Assembly (NCBI RefSeq): GCF_026262505.1
Contig: NC_067204.1
Span: 11,426,522 to 11,490,521 of the forward strand
Direction: 5' to 3'
Origin: Trichomonas vaginalis G3
Lineage: Eukaryota; Parabasalia; Trichomonadida; Trichomonadidae
DNA length: 64,000 nt
This document shows, in pieces, positions 1 through 11,391 of this stretch. The translations under genes were made by a program, and so were the position numbers. The stretch's first letter is position 1, and every line of letters begins with the position of its first letter. The notes beneath the pieces are model-generated. The model did not search any database. It saw only the letters and a program-made list of their open reading frames with translations, and was not told the DNA's origin.

Positions 1-2813
1 TTACAACTTTCTGAGTGTGCAACTTTGAACGCTTACTTAAAACCATTCATGGTATCATCAACGGTTAAATTAAATGATAAAACATATACGAGGAATTTTT
101 GCTTAACTTCGAGTGATTCTTTTATTTCTGATTGGATTGAGTTTTTATTTTCAACCTATTCATTAGTTGCTAAATCAAATATTGAACAATATGAAGAATT
201 AATGAAGTCGCAAACGGACCAAACGGCGGGGACTTTGTCCCATACATTAAATGAAAAACAGAAGGAAGCATTTAAAGAACTTCTAGATGAGGAATTCAAT
301 AAAGTGAATATCATAGGTTTTAATTCGGGAAAGTTTGATTTAAATTTAATTCTTCGTGATTTAAACACTGCAAAATGGAAAATAAAATCAATGCTGGGTT
401 CATCTTCACAATTTAAGCAAATCATTGTAAAGAAAACAAACGTTCCATATGAATTGAGATTTATTGACATCAGAAATTATATAGCGGGTGGGACATTAGA
501 CCAATTCACTCAAGATTTCGGAAACAATAAATCACGTGTTAAATCCTTTTTCCCTTATCAATTCATCACATGGGAAAATTACGAAGAAGAATTATATAAA
601 GAGGAACCATTCACGAAAGATTCATTTTATTCAGCATTAACCCAAGAAACTATATCAGATAGTGATTATCAAATATATCTCAATAATGCTAAAAACTTTA
701 AGAATAGATTAGAATATTTTATTCATTATTGCAATAAAGATGTTGAAATTATGATTGACCCAATTGATAAAATTATTGAAGAAACATTTGTTTATAAAAT
801 TGACATGCTTCATAATCTTTCTTTATCATCGAATGCTTCAATGATTCGTTACGCTTTAGCATATAAAGACTTTAATCCTAATGAAAATATCCTGAGGAAG
901 AGATAGAATCAAGTTTTGAATTAACGAAAAAGTATTGGAAATATAAAATTGAATCATATAAGAAACAAGATGAAAAAGCAGAAAGGGATACTAAAAATAA
1001 TGTTTCAATGGATGATTTTCAATACTATCACGATTTAATCCTTTCATCTAAATGCAAAATGTGTGGTAAAGCGTTTACATATGCAAATAAACCAACATTG
1101 GATAGAATCGATAATGAAAAACCACACACCAAAGAAAATTGTCAGTTAATGTGTTGTTATTGCAATGTCGTAAAATCAAATAAAGATGAAGATGTTCAAC
1201 GTTTAAGAATCAATTTAAGAAATTACGCATTAAAAAATAATTTACCAATGACTTTAGATTCAGTTGAAGCTTATCACATTCTCCGTAATGGAATTACTGG
1301 TGGTCTATCAAATGTTCAACATCGTGTTAATCTTAAAGGAATCACGCACATTAATAAACTTTCATATAGTCCAGAAACTAAAACTGTATCAAATGAGGAC
1401 ACCACCAACATTATGACTCATTTCGTTGGAGTTGACTTTAATTCATTATATCCTTCATCATTTTCATCTAATCCTCATGATTTCATTCAATATACTGACC
1501 ATAAAATGTATATGCCGGGAAGATTGAATGGTGTTATCATTTGTGATACAGCAACAAAGAAAGCAAAAGCACTGGGAATAATTAAGAAGAAAAATACTTT
1601 ATTCGTGGCTGAAGTAAAGGGTCACATTGATGAAAAATACATTAATGATTACATAAACTTTTTACTAATAAGAAACTTAGATATTATCACAGATGAAAAA
1701 ACAATTGGCAGTTTTATGTATAATTACATGAAATCAAACAATTTACCAGTTGACCAGAAACAGAGAAAATTAACTCAATTAGCATCAACACACACAACCA
1801 ATATCAACCATTTTTCTTCTTATTATCTTTGGTATCTAATCGACAGGTTTAATTTTATCATCGATGATATTCAATCAATTTTAACATTTACTAAAAACAC
1901 TTGCTTTAATGAATTTGCGAACAAATTTATGAACGAAAAGACAAAAGGCTGAATTAGAAGGAAATAAAGGAAAAAGTTTATTTTGCAAAATTTCACTTAA
2001 TGGATCATATGGTTACGATGCAATGAATACACAAAATTACGCAAAGACTAAAATAATGAATGCACAGAAGGCACGCGTTGCATGTATGTCAAATAAGTTT
2101 AAAACATAAGAGAAATAAGGTGAGGATACATATCAAGTGATGCTTAAGATAGATTTTATAGATGTGATACATGTTTACAAGAGGCATTCTTCACTTTAGA
2201 TAATGCTAAATACTGGTATTTGGTTTCATTTATGATTTTATGTATAAATGCATGAATGTTAATCGTTTTCATTTCATTGAAGGTGATACTGATTCATCTT
2301 ATTGGGCAATCGCTGGCGACCAATCTTCCTAACACTCAAGCCATTTCAAGCAATTGTTACCGATAAACAATTTTATGATAAAAACATTTTCAAATTCGCA
2401 CCTTTTGATTTCTTTTGTTTTGATGAGAAATTTAAACCTAAATTAAAGAATAAAGCTGAAGAAAAGCACATGAGAAAAAATTTATTGGGTTTAGCAATTG
2501 AGAAACAAGGTGATAACATGGTTGCTTTATGTCCTAAGTGTTATACATCATTCAACGGTTCAATTGATGGAAGTGATTTTTAAAAAGATTGCACAAAAAA
2601 ATGAAAGGTGTTAGTTTACGACAAAATAAGCAATTAACACCTAAAAATTATTTGGATATAATAAATGATAAAGTGATATTTGATGGTCAGAATATTAATT
2701 TACAACTTAAAAATGGGTCAATGACTCGCTTAACAATCGGTAAGACTGCATTAACAGAAGCACACACTAAGGCTGTATGTTGTGAAAATGGATGTTGTAT
2801 GCCATTTATTTAA
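1..2813 (+). pseudogene. polB: DNA polymerase B of Maverick A (5' part outside window)
   Basis: Family B DNA polymerase, the replicase that in Polintons is thought to copy the element by protein priming. Exonuclease motifs are visible (GFNSGKFDLNLI near 316-351 and YCNKDVEIM near 727-753). The palm motif A GVDFNSLYPSS lies near 1430, motif B with NGSYGYD near 2000, and motif C GDTDSSYW near 2282. A zinc-type HNH motif lies between the exonuclease and palm parts (separate entry). The gene is broken, with about four breaks, and its N-terminus lies beyond the left edge. It is followed on the same strand by the integrase. In element B the equivalent place is occupied by element C, so no second copy is available in this window. 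Confidence 0.88.
1053..1187 (+). other. HNH-type zinc motif inside the polymerase B gene
   Basis: Within one open stretch of the polymerase gene the translation shows CKMCG, then LDRIDNEKPHTKENC, then LMCCYCN and KSNKD. The order of a CxxC pair, a D-R-I-D/N core, a P-H-T-x-x-N strand and a second CxxC pair followed by N and K is typical of HNH endonuclease folds, as in homing and McrA-like nucleases. It lies between the exonuclease motifs and palm motif A. Whether it is a domain fixed in this polymerase family or a mobile insertion cannot be settled from one copy. Confidence 0.7.
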
Positions 2814-2937
2814 TACAATAAATATTTTATTTTTAATGAAATGCCACAGAAGAGACAAAAGGAACCGTTAATGATGGTTTTGATACTATGATTCAAAGAG
2901 GTGGGCACCCTTAAACATTTATTTTATTTTTATATAA

Positions 2938-4480
2938 ATGGATAACACAGATTTAAAAATTTTAATTGATGATTTAGTATTTAATCAAAATTTTCTTAGA
3001 TATTATGAATTAAAATCATATCTCCAAAAACATAATAAAAATATAACGTGTGATGATATGGAATATTATTATCCATATTATAAAAATGAAATTTTGAAAT
3101 ATCATAATAAAATAATTTCTGAAATTAAAGACAAAATTAAAAATAATGAATATACAAAGGGAAAAACTAAATCACAACTTAAACAATTGAAAGATTTCAA
3201 AAATAAAGTATTAACAGAAGCAGATATTGATGAATTATATAATTTATATAATCCTGAGCCACAAAAACCAAAGCCAAAGGAACAAAAACAAAAGGAACAA
3301 AACGCCCAGGTTCTTCAGACCATAAATGATGCACAAGCTTTAATTTATGATTCATTAGTTAAACCATATTCAGCCCGACTTTTAAATGAAGATCAACTTT
3401 TGGAATTCATCCTTCAACATAAACTCGAAGCGGGAAAGTATATCAAACCTTTATATACAGCATATTTAAAACAAATGAATAGAATACATCCAGAATTAAT
3501 GAAGGGGGGAATGAATTCCAAAACTTCATCATCCAAAATCAAAGCAGATAAAATTAAACCACTTGCAACACCAAAACCTCCAACGACAGTACCGCCTCCT
3601 CCTTCAGTTAATCCTTCATCATTCACTTTATTATATCCATTTCAAACATTAAAGAAACAAAAAGATTTTAAAAAGGGTTTCAAGATATTAAATAAACCAA
3701 CTGACCCAAAAATTCAACCGTTAAAGGAAAAATTTAGTCGCCCTTCATTTGCACCATATCCATATTCATACGAAATCGATCATCTGGAATATTCAAAAGG
3801 AAACGTTACTTATTTATTTGCCATTAACATTAACACTAGATATTTATATTGCATTCCAGTGAAAGGGAAAACAGAACAGGAAACAAGAAGAGCTATTCAA
3901 TACTTACTAGATCATGAAAGAGTAGATAATATCAGGGGTGATGGTGATAAAGGATTTCAGGCAACTATGACTCATTATTTCCCACAAATTAATTTTTACT
4001 TCTCATCCTCTCCATATACGTTTCATAATAAAATAGTTGATGCGGTAATGAGAACTCTTAGAGATGCGTTAGGGGTTAACGGTCAGATATACTGGGATGG
4101 AAATCATGACTCCATCATACAGCAGTTAGTATATTATTACAATAATACATGGCATAGAACAATAAAACATGAAACCAGTGGAAATGAAAAATGATATTTC
4201 AAAAGAATGGGAATATATTAGAAAGCAAATGGAAAGGTTGAATGATGTTAAACGTGAACAAATTAATTCGGGGCTCATGAATTTTAAACAAGGGGATAAA
4301 GTTTTGATTCATCTCGATTATGGAAAAACTGATAAATCAATGACAAAAAGAAGACGAAGATTTGACACAATAGCTGAATTTGTTAGATATATTAACGGCA
4401 ATGCATTAGTTGAAGTTGACAATAAATTAATAGAAATTCCGATTTATTTTATTACTCCATTATATTTAAATAATATTTAA
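2938..4480 (+). pseudogene. Maverick A integrase (rve-type)
   Basis: Retroviral-type integrase, the enzyme that inserts Mavericks and leaves 6-bp target duplications. The N-terminal third is lysine-rich and helical, followed by a proline-rich linker near 3560-3620. The catalytic core starts around YSYEIDHLEYSKG (3763) and continues through NINTRYLYC, RGDGDKGF and a segment with RTLRDALG. The C-terminal part (about 4280-4470, GDKVLIHLDYGKT to IEIPIYFITPLY) looks like the small barrel or chromo-like tail seen in Maverick integrases. The start ATG follows a T-rich run and TATAA, as for other genes of the element. It is broken, about one break. The counterpart in B is 53930-55468. Confidence 0.88.
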
Positions 4481-4501
4481 TTTTTTTTTATTTCGTAAGA
4501 A

Positions 4502-4774
4502 ATGAGTGACAACGAAGCAGCCAAGAGTCCAGACAATGAATATAAAAAGAAACTAAACAGAATTAAATCAAAAATATGCTATTACAAAAAGAAGCCGCAA
4601 TGCGGTGGGGCTGAAAACGATAAAGAGAGGAAAGAAATAATCGAAAAATTAGAAACTTACCGTTCAATCCTTAAACTGAGTGAAGCAAAAATAAAAGAAT
4701 TTAATAGAATAAATAAATTGATTGGAAGAGATGAATTTAATAAAGATGAATTTTTAAACTCTATCCAAATTTAA
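4502..4774 (+). CDS. Small charged protein, Maverick A
   Basis: A 90-residue protein rich in lysine and glutamate, with the pattern EYKKKLNRIKSKICYYKKK near the N-terminus and a helical, coiled-coil-like C-terminal half. I do not recognise the family. It starts 21 bases after the integrase end, on the same strand, and the same gene follows the integrase in B (53613-53909, slightly longer there by a short internal segment). The constant position suggests a real gene, possibly working with the integrase or replication genes, but no function can be read from the sequence. Confidence 0.6.
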   Translation: MSDNEAAKSPDNEYKKKLNRIKSKICYYKKKPQCGGAENDKERKEIIEKLETYRSILKLSEAKIKEFNRINKLIGRDEFNKDEFLNSIQI

Positions 4775-4800
4775 TTTTTATTCCTCTTCGACAACGTCTC

Positions 4801-5188
4801 GAATAACTGAAGGTGTCACTATGTCACCATGTCACCAGGTTATTTAACTTCTCTTAAAAATGATGACAACATGACATTTTGACAACACAGCGGGACGAAA
4901 GGAGGAAGGCATTTATGAATTATTTTTGAATAACTGAAGGTGTCACTATGTCACCATGTCACCAGGTTAATTAACTTCTTTAAAAAAGTGTGACAACATG
5001 ACATTTTGACAACATTTACGAAAATTAATGGTTACGTTAAATGACCCAAAAATAATGTTTACGTTAATGGTTTTTAGGTTATTCAATAATTAATTATTTT
5101 TGAAGAACTGAAGGCGTCACCACGTCACCATGTCACCAGGTTAATTAACTTCTTTAAAAAAGTGTGACAACATGACATTTTGACAACA
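4801..5188. repeat. Iteron-like array A1 (three units)
   Basis: Three near-identical units of about 88 bases begin near 4801, 4928 and 5101. Each has CTGAAGG, then three spaced GTCAC cores, then AGGTTAATTAACTTCT, then three spaced TGACA cores. The same unit recurs at 7601-8035 and 8823-8987 in this element and at three places in element B. Between the units are ACGTTAA-type short repeats. The array sits between the integrase block and the helicase 3' end. Confidence 0.85.
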
Positions 5189-5225
5189 CAGCAGGATTAA
5201 TGCAAAAATAAATTCCAATCATACT

Positions 5226-7535
5226 TTATAAAGCTTCATTTACAGGTATTTCATCGTCAGTAAATGAATCCTCATTATCGTTTGGTTCAACCTGTTTATA
5301 TAATCCTTTCATTTCTTCTTTCAAAACATAACACCATGTTTGTTTATCGTCTATTCTTCTCTGTTTCCTATCACATTTATCCTTAATGCTCATTTGGAAA
5401 TTCTTGTCTTTCATGTCTGATGGTTTGCAGAATAGAGCATTTTTACACGTCATACCTGTACACAATTCATCATAATGTGTATTTATCCATACATCTAAAG
5501 GATTTGTTGATAACTCAATTAAATCTTGTTTGGCTTCAGTCATCGGTATGATTCGTACATTAAATGATGAAAGGTCATATTGCATAAAATACGTCAGTAA
5601 ATTATCATAAAATTCCTTTGTGCATGAATTCATCAAATTCTTGAAGTAATCAAATTGACCCTTAAATTTACCATTAACCCTTAAAACTACGTATCTTCTG
5701 TCTCCAACTTCAATTTTGACAGGGTAGACGTTATTAGTTACCAAAATGAAGTTTGCAACGTTCTGTGCTGTCCTTCTGGGTTGATTCTTTTCATTAATTC
5801 TTATCTCATTATCCGTAATAATTGATTTCAAAGCGTTGAAGTTTGCGAGTCTGTCTTCACCTACATTCTTGAGTTCATTAAGTACAAGAAACATTTTATT
5901 TTCAACTACTGAATTGAAATTACCCGTTAGCTCACTTATTTCGGTAATGTTTTTACATGAATAACCGGCGAGAAGTTCAGAAATAATATCTGTAAATCTG
6001 TTTTTACCTGTTCCCTGAAGTCCTTTCAAAATAATTGCTGTTTCATTCTTGATTCCAGGATGTTGAATCATTGATGCAATCCAGCTGAGAAGGTATTTAT
6101 ACACTTCATCGTTATTATCACAAATGGCTTCTTTAATGAAATCCATAAACATCTCAATTTTTGAGTAATCAGGCTTTTCGAGAACGTTGTATTTATAACC
6201 CTGAAACGTTGAGAAAACATCTGGAGAATCAGATTTAAAGCAAACACCCTTAACAGTTAATGAAGACAATTGATTTAGTAGTACGTCCCATGCTGTTATG
6301 GTTTTACCTTCTTCTTTAAATAATTTAATCATTTTAAGTGACTCTTTCATGTTTGACTGAAGAACGAATGATATTTGATTCATTTTATCATGAATATTAT
6401 AGTCCTTTTGAATGAAATATTTATTTCCACAATCTACAAAACGGATTACACGTGATAAATCCTCAATGACTTCAGAACTGTTTTTATACTGATGATTTTC
6501 AGCCTTGCGTCTAATATCTGTTATCAAGAATGAATCATCAAGTTTGATATCAAATGTTATTTTTGGCTTACGTAATAAAGGTAAAACGTATTCATCATAA
6601 TATTCCTTTTGGTATAGTTTTAGAATCTTCACTAAAACAAATGGAGAAGTCATTAAATGTGCATATCTACTACGTGCTTTTTCAAAATTACTTTTAGCAT
6701 TTTCTGTTAAGCTGCAGAAGTTATAAACGTTATCGTAGGCTTCATTAATTAAATGATCAGGTAACGAATTAATAGCTTGAAACAGTGTGAATAATGTTAT
6801 TTCTTTTTCTAAATTCATGTTTCCACCGTCATTATGTACTTCAAAATCACTAATACCATCAACTATGCTCTGGGCAAGTTTATCGTCAATGTTTACATCT
6901 TTGTTTTCATTCATGATAGTCTTTATTTCTTCATTCTTTTGTTCAACTCTTACCTTAATATTCAAATCATTTAATATATCATTCACTGTTCTAGTTAATG
7001 TTGAATCGTAACTTCCACGAATGAATGAGTATGTTTTGATTGGTTCTGTTGCATTCTTGCGAACTCTTGAATCAGCCATAACCACTAATGAACGCTTTGA
7101 ATCATCAATAGAAGTCATGATATCGATATCATAATCATTACATGAATAACATTTAATCATTCTGTTCGAAACTGAATAGAAGAAATTAGTGTTGCAATAA
7201 ATGTGAAGACCTCCTGAAGCGGTTTTAACGATAACATCTTTATCCGAAAGCTTTGATAAAATGTCTTTTCTAACCGTTTCTTTAAGTTCATCATTGTACG
7301 ATTTTGATATCAACATCTATAATCGTTAAATTTGAAATTTTATTACTAATAAAGCCATACCAGTTTTCCTTCCTCTTCCTCCATCGTGTTTGAGGTAGTT
7401 ATGTAAATCAATCTTGTTTTCACCAATTCTTTCGTTGAGGGTTTTAGTTTCTGCCACAACTAATTCCTCAGCTAATGAATCAATAACTTTTTCATCAGAA
7501 ACGATATAGTTGTTGTTGTTGTTTGTTGCTGTCAT
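5226..7535 (-). pseudogene. Primase-helicase (D5-like, SF3) of Maverick A
   Basis: Replicative primase-helicase of the D5/superfamily 3 type. The N-terminal part has an IIDVDI-like acidic pair and ASGGLHIYC, which fit an archaeo-eukaryotic primase (prim-pol) domain. The C-terminal part has the Walker A loop GLQGTGKN, followed by an SF3 core with VVENKMFLVLNELKN and a sensor-like VTNN segment. It is flanked on both sides by the iteron-like arrays, which supports a replication role. It is broken, about one break. The copy in B (50783-53095) is open throughout and the two match almost residue for residue. Confidence 0.88.
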
Positions 7536-7600
7536 TTATATAGGAATAAAAAATAAAAATAATTTTAAAACTAACTTTATTTTTGGGCTGCATCATATTT

Positions 7601-8035
7601 CCAGGACTGTTGTCAAAATGTCATGTTGTCTCATTTTTTCAGAGAAGTTAAATAACCTGGTGACATGGTGACATAGTGACACCTTCAGTTCTTCAAAAAT
7701 AATTAATTATTGAATAACCTGAAAACATTAACGTAAACATTAACGTAAACATTAACGTAAACATTTATTTCCAGGACTGTTGTCAAAATGTCATGTTGTC
7801 TCATTTTTTCAGAGAAGTTAAATAACCTGGTGACATGGTGACATAGTGACACCTTCAGTTCTTCAAAAATAATTAATTATTGAATAACCAAGACTGTTGT
7901 CAAAATGTCATGTTGTCTCATTTTTTCAGAGAAGTTCATTAACCTGGTGACACATGGTGACGTAGTGACACCTTCAGTTCTTCAAAAATAATTAATTATT
8001 GAATAACCTGAAAACATTAACGTAAACATTAACGA
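7601..8035. repeat. Iteron-like array A2 (three units)
   Basis: Three units in inverted orientation relative to array A1 lie near 7601-7720, 7771-7888 and 7889-8008. Each has three spaced GTGAC cores followed by ACCTTCAGTTCTTC and AATTAATTATTGAATAACC. Between and after them AACGTAAACATT is repeated in tandem. This fills the gap between the helicase start and the KilA-N 3' end. Confidence 0.85.
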
Positions 8036-8079
8036 TAAAATATATTTTTGGTTGTTTATGACAAAAATAAATGGTTCAT

Positions 8080-8760
8080 TTACTCACAATATTTTTTTAC
8101 AAAACGACCCCAAACTTTTAACTTCTTTTCTGCAGTTTCTAATGCTATCTTAGCGAGTTCATATTCTCTAAATTCTCTCTTTAAATCTTCTTGTTCCCAT
8201 TGGTCTAGTTCGTATGGAGAATCTCTATAACCATAATATATCTCACGTTCATGTTCTAATTGTTTTTTGCACATTTTTCTAACTTCTTGTTCGAACAAAG
8301 GTTTAGCATTCTCTACTGTATCTTCAAGTTCTTCTTCATCTAATTTCTCATGAACTTTCTTGTCTATGGAGTCCATAATTTTTCCAACTGCTATGCAATA
8401 TTTTGGAGAAGCCCACATTGCTATATAGTTTATAAGTCTTGGGTCTACATACGTTCCTCTAACCTGTTTGATTTCATCAGGAATTCCTGCATGAATTTTG
8501 TATAAAAAGCAACCGTCTGAATTCCGGCGGTTGCTATATTCTTCACAAAATGCCTTATAATACTCTTCCCAGGACTTATTTTCCAACAACTTTCTAAAGT
8601 CTTTCCTAAACTGTTGGCACATATTTGTTGCATTAATGTAACCATCCTTGTCTCTACGTAAGACTTCAATACCATTATAAGTGCCTTTTGTGAATGTTTC
8701 ACCATTAGATTTGTTCGTGAATGTTTTTGCTTCGACCGACATTACTGTTCTTACATACAA
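8080..8760 (-). CDS. KilA-N domain protein, Maverick A
   Basis: A 226-residue DNA-binding-type protein. Residues about 20-120 match the KilA-N pattern known from phages and large DNA viruses: NGIEVLRRDKDGYINATNMC, then KIHAG, then GTYVDPRLINYIAMWASPKY. The C-terminal third is strongly helical and charged (EKLDEEELEDTVENAK onward), probably a coiled coil. It is whole in both A and B. Iteron-like arrays flank it on both sides, so it is a good candidate for the protein that reads those sites, though this is inference. A start at the second methionine (MSVEAK) is equally possible. A short segment near 8508-8535 is inverted relative to B and changes two residues. Confidence 0.88.
   Translation of the reverse strand: MYVRTVMSVEAKTFTNKSNGETFTKGTYNGIEVLRRDKDGYINATNMCQQFRKDFRKLLENKSWEEYYKAFCEEYSNRRNSDGCFLYKIHAGIPDEIKQVRGTYVDPRLINYIAMWASPKYCIAVGKIMDSIDKKVHEKLDEEELEDTVENAKPLFEQEVRKMCKKQLEHEREIYYGYRDSPYELDQWEQEDLKREFREYELAKIALETAEKKLKVWGRFVKKYCE
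8508..8535. repeat. Short inverted arms with flipped loop in the KilA-N gene (A copy)
   Basis: Arms AGCAACCG (8508-8515) and CGGTTGCT (8528-8535) enclose the 12-base loop TCTGAATTCCGG on the plus strand. Relative to the KilA-N reading direction this loop is the reverse complement of the loop at 50063-50074 in element B, while flanks and arms are the same. The reading frame is kept. Confidence 0.9.
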
Positions 8761-8822
8761 AATAAAAAATAAATAAAAATAATTTTAAAACTAACTTTAT
8801 TTTTGGGCTGCATCAAATTTTC

Positions 8823-8987
8823 GTAAATGTTGTCAAAATGTCATGTTGTCTCATTTTTTCAGAGAAGTTAAATAACCTGGTGACATGGTGACATAGTGAC
8901 ACCTTCAGTTCTTCAAAAATAATTAATTATTGAATAACCTAAAAACCGTTAACGTAAACATTAACGTAAACATTAACGTAAACATTA
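8823..8987. repeat. Iteron-like array A3 (one unit plus ACGTTAA repeats)
   Basis: One full unit with three GTGAC cores (about 8829-8938) is followed by four tandem copies of an AACGTAAACATT-type repeat to 8987. It lies between the KilA-N start and the fibre gene end. Confidence 0.82.
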
Positions 8988-9091
8988 TTTCTGCAGTTCA
9001 TCCATTACTTCATTACCTAATTAATTACAGACATAAAATATATTTAGTTCATTCGGTAAGCCTTGACCCAAAAGTCTGGGCTCAAGCACAT

Positions 9092-10156
9092 TCAATGAAC
9101 GCGGTACCATGCGAATACAGTCACAAATGGTGGCATGTAATCTTTACCCGAGCCTGTTGGATTTGTTGTGAAAGTGTGTGAATGATTTCCTGAGGTTCCA
9201 CAGAAAATACCTGTGCTTGAATCTACTGGGTCAGTTGTGATATCATATCTATTCATTCCCCATCTATCCGAACCCGCTGCAAGATTTGTATAACCTCTTT
9301 TTGTTATTGAATGTGAATGATTTCCTGTTGTGTTTGTCGTTCCTGTATGAGTGTGCGGTGGAAGGTTTGCTTCTTTAATTTTCTTCGAACCTCCTGTTTG
9401 CTTTGAATATCTAGCACAGTATAAGAATTTATCTACAATCTGCTTCCACATACCAAAACCTAAAACTGTTGATGGATTTGTTGAGTTCATTGATGTATAA
9501 ATAGAACCAACAGGATATAATGTTTGAAGTATTTCATTTTTCATGCTTGTAATCACATCATTTACTTCCGACTTCTTTGCATAATTTTCATCAACATATG
9601 TTTTATCTGCTTTAAGGTCTAAACATCCTGAAACCCATTCTGTATCAGCTTTAACTTTAAAAGTCTCAAATGTCCATTCATGATACCATTCAACCTTTTC
9701 TTTAATTTTATTATCTTTTTCATCAACATAAACCAAATTTGCTTTCTTCATTAATTCACTATCCACATATTCCTTATCCACCTTCTTCATTATGTCATTT
9801 AGGAAACCTTCTATGAATTCCTCATTTAAATTAAATCTTCCAATCTTCAAAACTTTAGGAAATGCATTTAATGCGTAATATCTCTGTTCTTCTGGTGGAA
9901 TTGATGTTATATCATCCGTTATACCTTTAATTTTAGAATTCATAAATAAAATTTCTTTTATATTTGATATCACTGCACCACCTTTGCAAACGAATTCGAA
10001 ATGTTCATTTTTCAATACTATCTCCAAATCTCCATATTTCAACCTTTGCGTTTGTTCTGCCGTCTTTGAATTATATGCATATATGGCGTATGTAATGGTC
10101 TGAGGGACCTGGGTGTTTTGTGCCTTAAGTTGTTGTGGTTGCTGTTGTTTAATCAT
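9092..10156 (-). CDS. Phage-type fibre with collar-like tip, Maverick A
   Basis: A 354-residue protein. The middle (about 120-205) carries repeats such as KEYVDSEL, KANLVYVDE and KADKTYVDENYAKKSEV, the pattern of trimeric phage fibre shafts. From about residue 213 it reads TLYPVGSIYTSMN, FGMWKQIVDKFLY, NLPPHTHTGTTNTTGNHSHS and DYMPPFVTVFAWYRV, the hallmark order of phage tail-collar/gp10-like C-terminal domains, with metal-binding HxH pairs. It likely forms a receptor-binding spike. It sits next to the penton-like gene on the same strand. It is whole here and in B (48418-49476). Confidence 0.85.
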   Translation of the reverse strand: MIKQQQPQQLKAQNTQVPQTITYAIYAYNSKTAEQTQRLKYGDLEIVLKNEHFEFVCKGGAVISNIKEILFMNSKIKGITDDITSIPPEEQRYYALNAFPKVLKIGRFNLNEEFIEGFLNDIMKKVDKEYVDSELMKKANLVYVDEKDNKIKEKVEWYHEWTFETFKVKADTEWVSGCLDLKADKTYVDENYAKKSEVNDVITSMKNEILQTLYPVGSIYTSMNSTNPSTVLGFGMWKQIVDKFLYCARYSKQTGGSKKIKEANLPPHTHTGTTNTTGNHSHSITKRGYTNLAAGSDRWGMNRYDITTDPVDSSTGIFCGTSGNHSHTFTTNPTGSGKDYMPPFVTVFAWYRVH

Positions 10157-10180
10157 TTATTATGATTTAAAAATAAATAT

Positions 10181-10891
10181 TTAATCTGTTATCTCATCAC
10201 CTATTTTTTCTATTTGAAATTGCCATAATATTTCATTCATGAATTCTAAATCACAATCAAATAGGTCAGTTATTCTAAATTTAATATTTGATAAATCTTT
10301 TGAATGAAGAATAAATGAATTCCCGGATAATTGAAACGGATATGATAAAGAAAATGTGTTTAAGTTGATGGATAAAATGTTTTGTATTGATGGGTAAGAG
10401 TTAGAGTCTAATGTTTGATGTGAAAATCTCATTGGGGTATTAACTTTATCACATTTGATTAAAATGAAATTGGAACCAGTGTCAGAATACAAAACATCCC
10501 CAACATCTTTTTCAAAATTTAATATCCCCAACAATGAACGATGATGAGGAGTACAAAATTTAATTTTCAGCGGAAATTTAATAAGGTTATTTATTTCATC
10601 AAGTTCAAAAAGTTTATCAGGTTTTGATTTAAAATTTTCTTCATACCATACGATAAATGATTCATTTAAATAACTTAAAATCATGTTAATATCCCATTTC
10701 GCTATCACATTATTTATATACATATCATACGTTTTTTCAAGGTCATCTTTAATAAATGATATATAATCTGAAGGGTCTAAAAGAATGGGATTAAATTTAC
10801 CACTCACAGAAACGAGAGTAACATTATAAATTCCGCTAACTGTTAAATTTAATTCACAGTTATTATTCGAAATAATATTGATAATTGACAT
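10181..10891 (-). CDS. Penton-like (candidate minor capsid) protein, Maverick A
   Basis: A 236-residue protein with mostly beta-type alternation (LNLTVSGIYNVTLVSVSG, then FNPILLDPSDYISF). It resembles the 262-residue protein at 62102-62890 in element C in the order of its opening: a serine-rich strand, a G-x-Y turn and a PxDxI segment. By size and by its place beside the fibre gene it is my best candidate for the single jelly-roll penton protein, but no diagnostic motif proves it. It is whole in A and B. The next gene upstream (10912) runs divergently with only 20 bases between the two starts. Confidence 0.5.
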   Translation of the reverse strand: MSIINIISNNNCELNLTVSGIYNVTLVSVSGKFNPILLDPSDYISFIKDDLEKTYDMYINNVIAKWDINMILSYLNESFIVWYEENFKSKPDKLFELDEINNLIKFPLKIKFCTPHHRSLLGILNFEKDVGDVLYSDTGSNFILIKCDKVNTPMRFSHQTLDSNSYPSIQNILSINLNTFSLSYPFQLSGNSFILHSKDLSNIKFRITDLFDCDLEFMNEILWQFQIEKIGDEITD

Positions 10892-10911
10892 TTTTTATTA
10901 CGATTAAAAAT

Positions 10912-11391
10912 ATGGTAAAGCGTTATTTTCCAGTGATAAATAAAACTAGAATAAGATTACCTCAAGAATTCATAAATTCAACGAATAAGAAATTCATTCA
11001 TGTTATAAATTTTAGTGTTTTCAGAAAATATGAGTCAGTGTCATATTCATCAACAGGTTATATTTCACTTCATTCAAATTTAGTTCAATCAAACCCATAT
11101 AATGACCATTTCATAAGATTTTCAGATGGTATTAAAAATGTAATTGATAGATTAAAATATGAACAGATTGACAATATCGAATTTTTGGAATTTTGGTTTA
11201 AATATCCCGATGGAAAAAAGATTGAAGTTAAAGATAAAGCTGATACTATAACAAAAACAATTACAATGACCGATCCAGATAGTGGGGAATAAAAAGAAAT
11301 AAAACAAACGATAGAAACTGGTGAAAGGTCAATTATTATTGATTATGATTCAAAGGATTATTATTCAATAATGTTAATGCTTGAATATTAA
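10912..11391 (+). pseudogene. 159-residue unknown protein, Maverick A
   Basis: Copy of the protein that is open in B at 47185-47664. It begins MVKRYFPVINKTRIRLP and has a beta-rich middle with FEFW-like strands (EFLEFWFKYPDGKKIEV) and a threonine-rich segment. I do not recognise the family. It is the only gene in this block that runs against its neighbours: divergent from the penton-like gene and tail-to-tail with the VSCCG gene, the two 3' ends overlapping by four bases. It is broken, about one break. Element C has a minus-strand gene of similar size in the corresponding block (61077-61496). Confidence 0.6.

Noticed and set aside
156-470. Minus-strand frame of 104 codons opposite the polymerase.
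   Set aside because: Composition and place show that it is the antisense shadow of the exonuclease region.
4801-8987. CRISPR-like array.
   Set aside because: The units are long, differ slightly, have no constant-length spacers, and lie in a eukaryotic Maverick.
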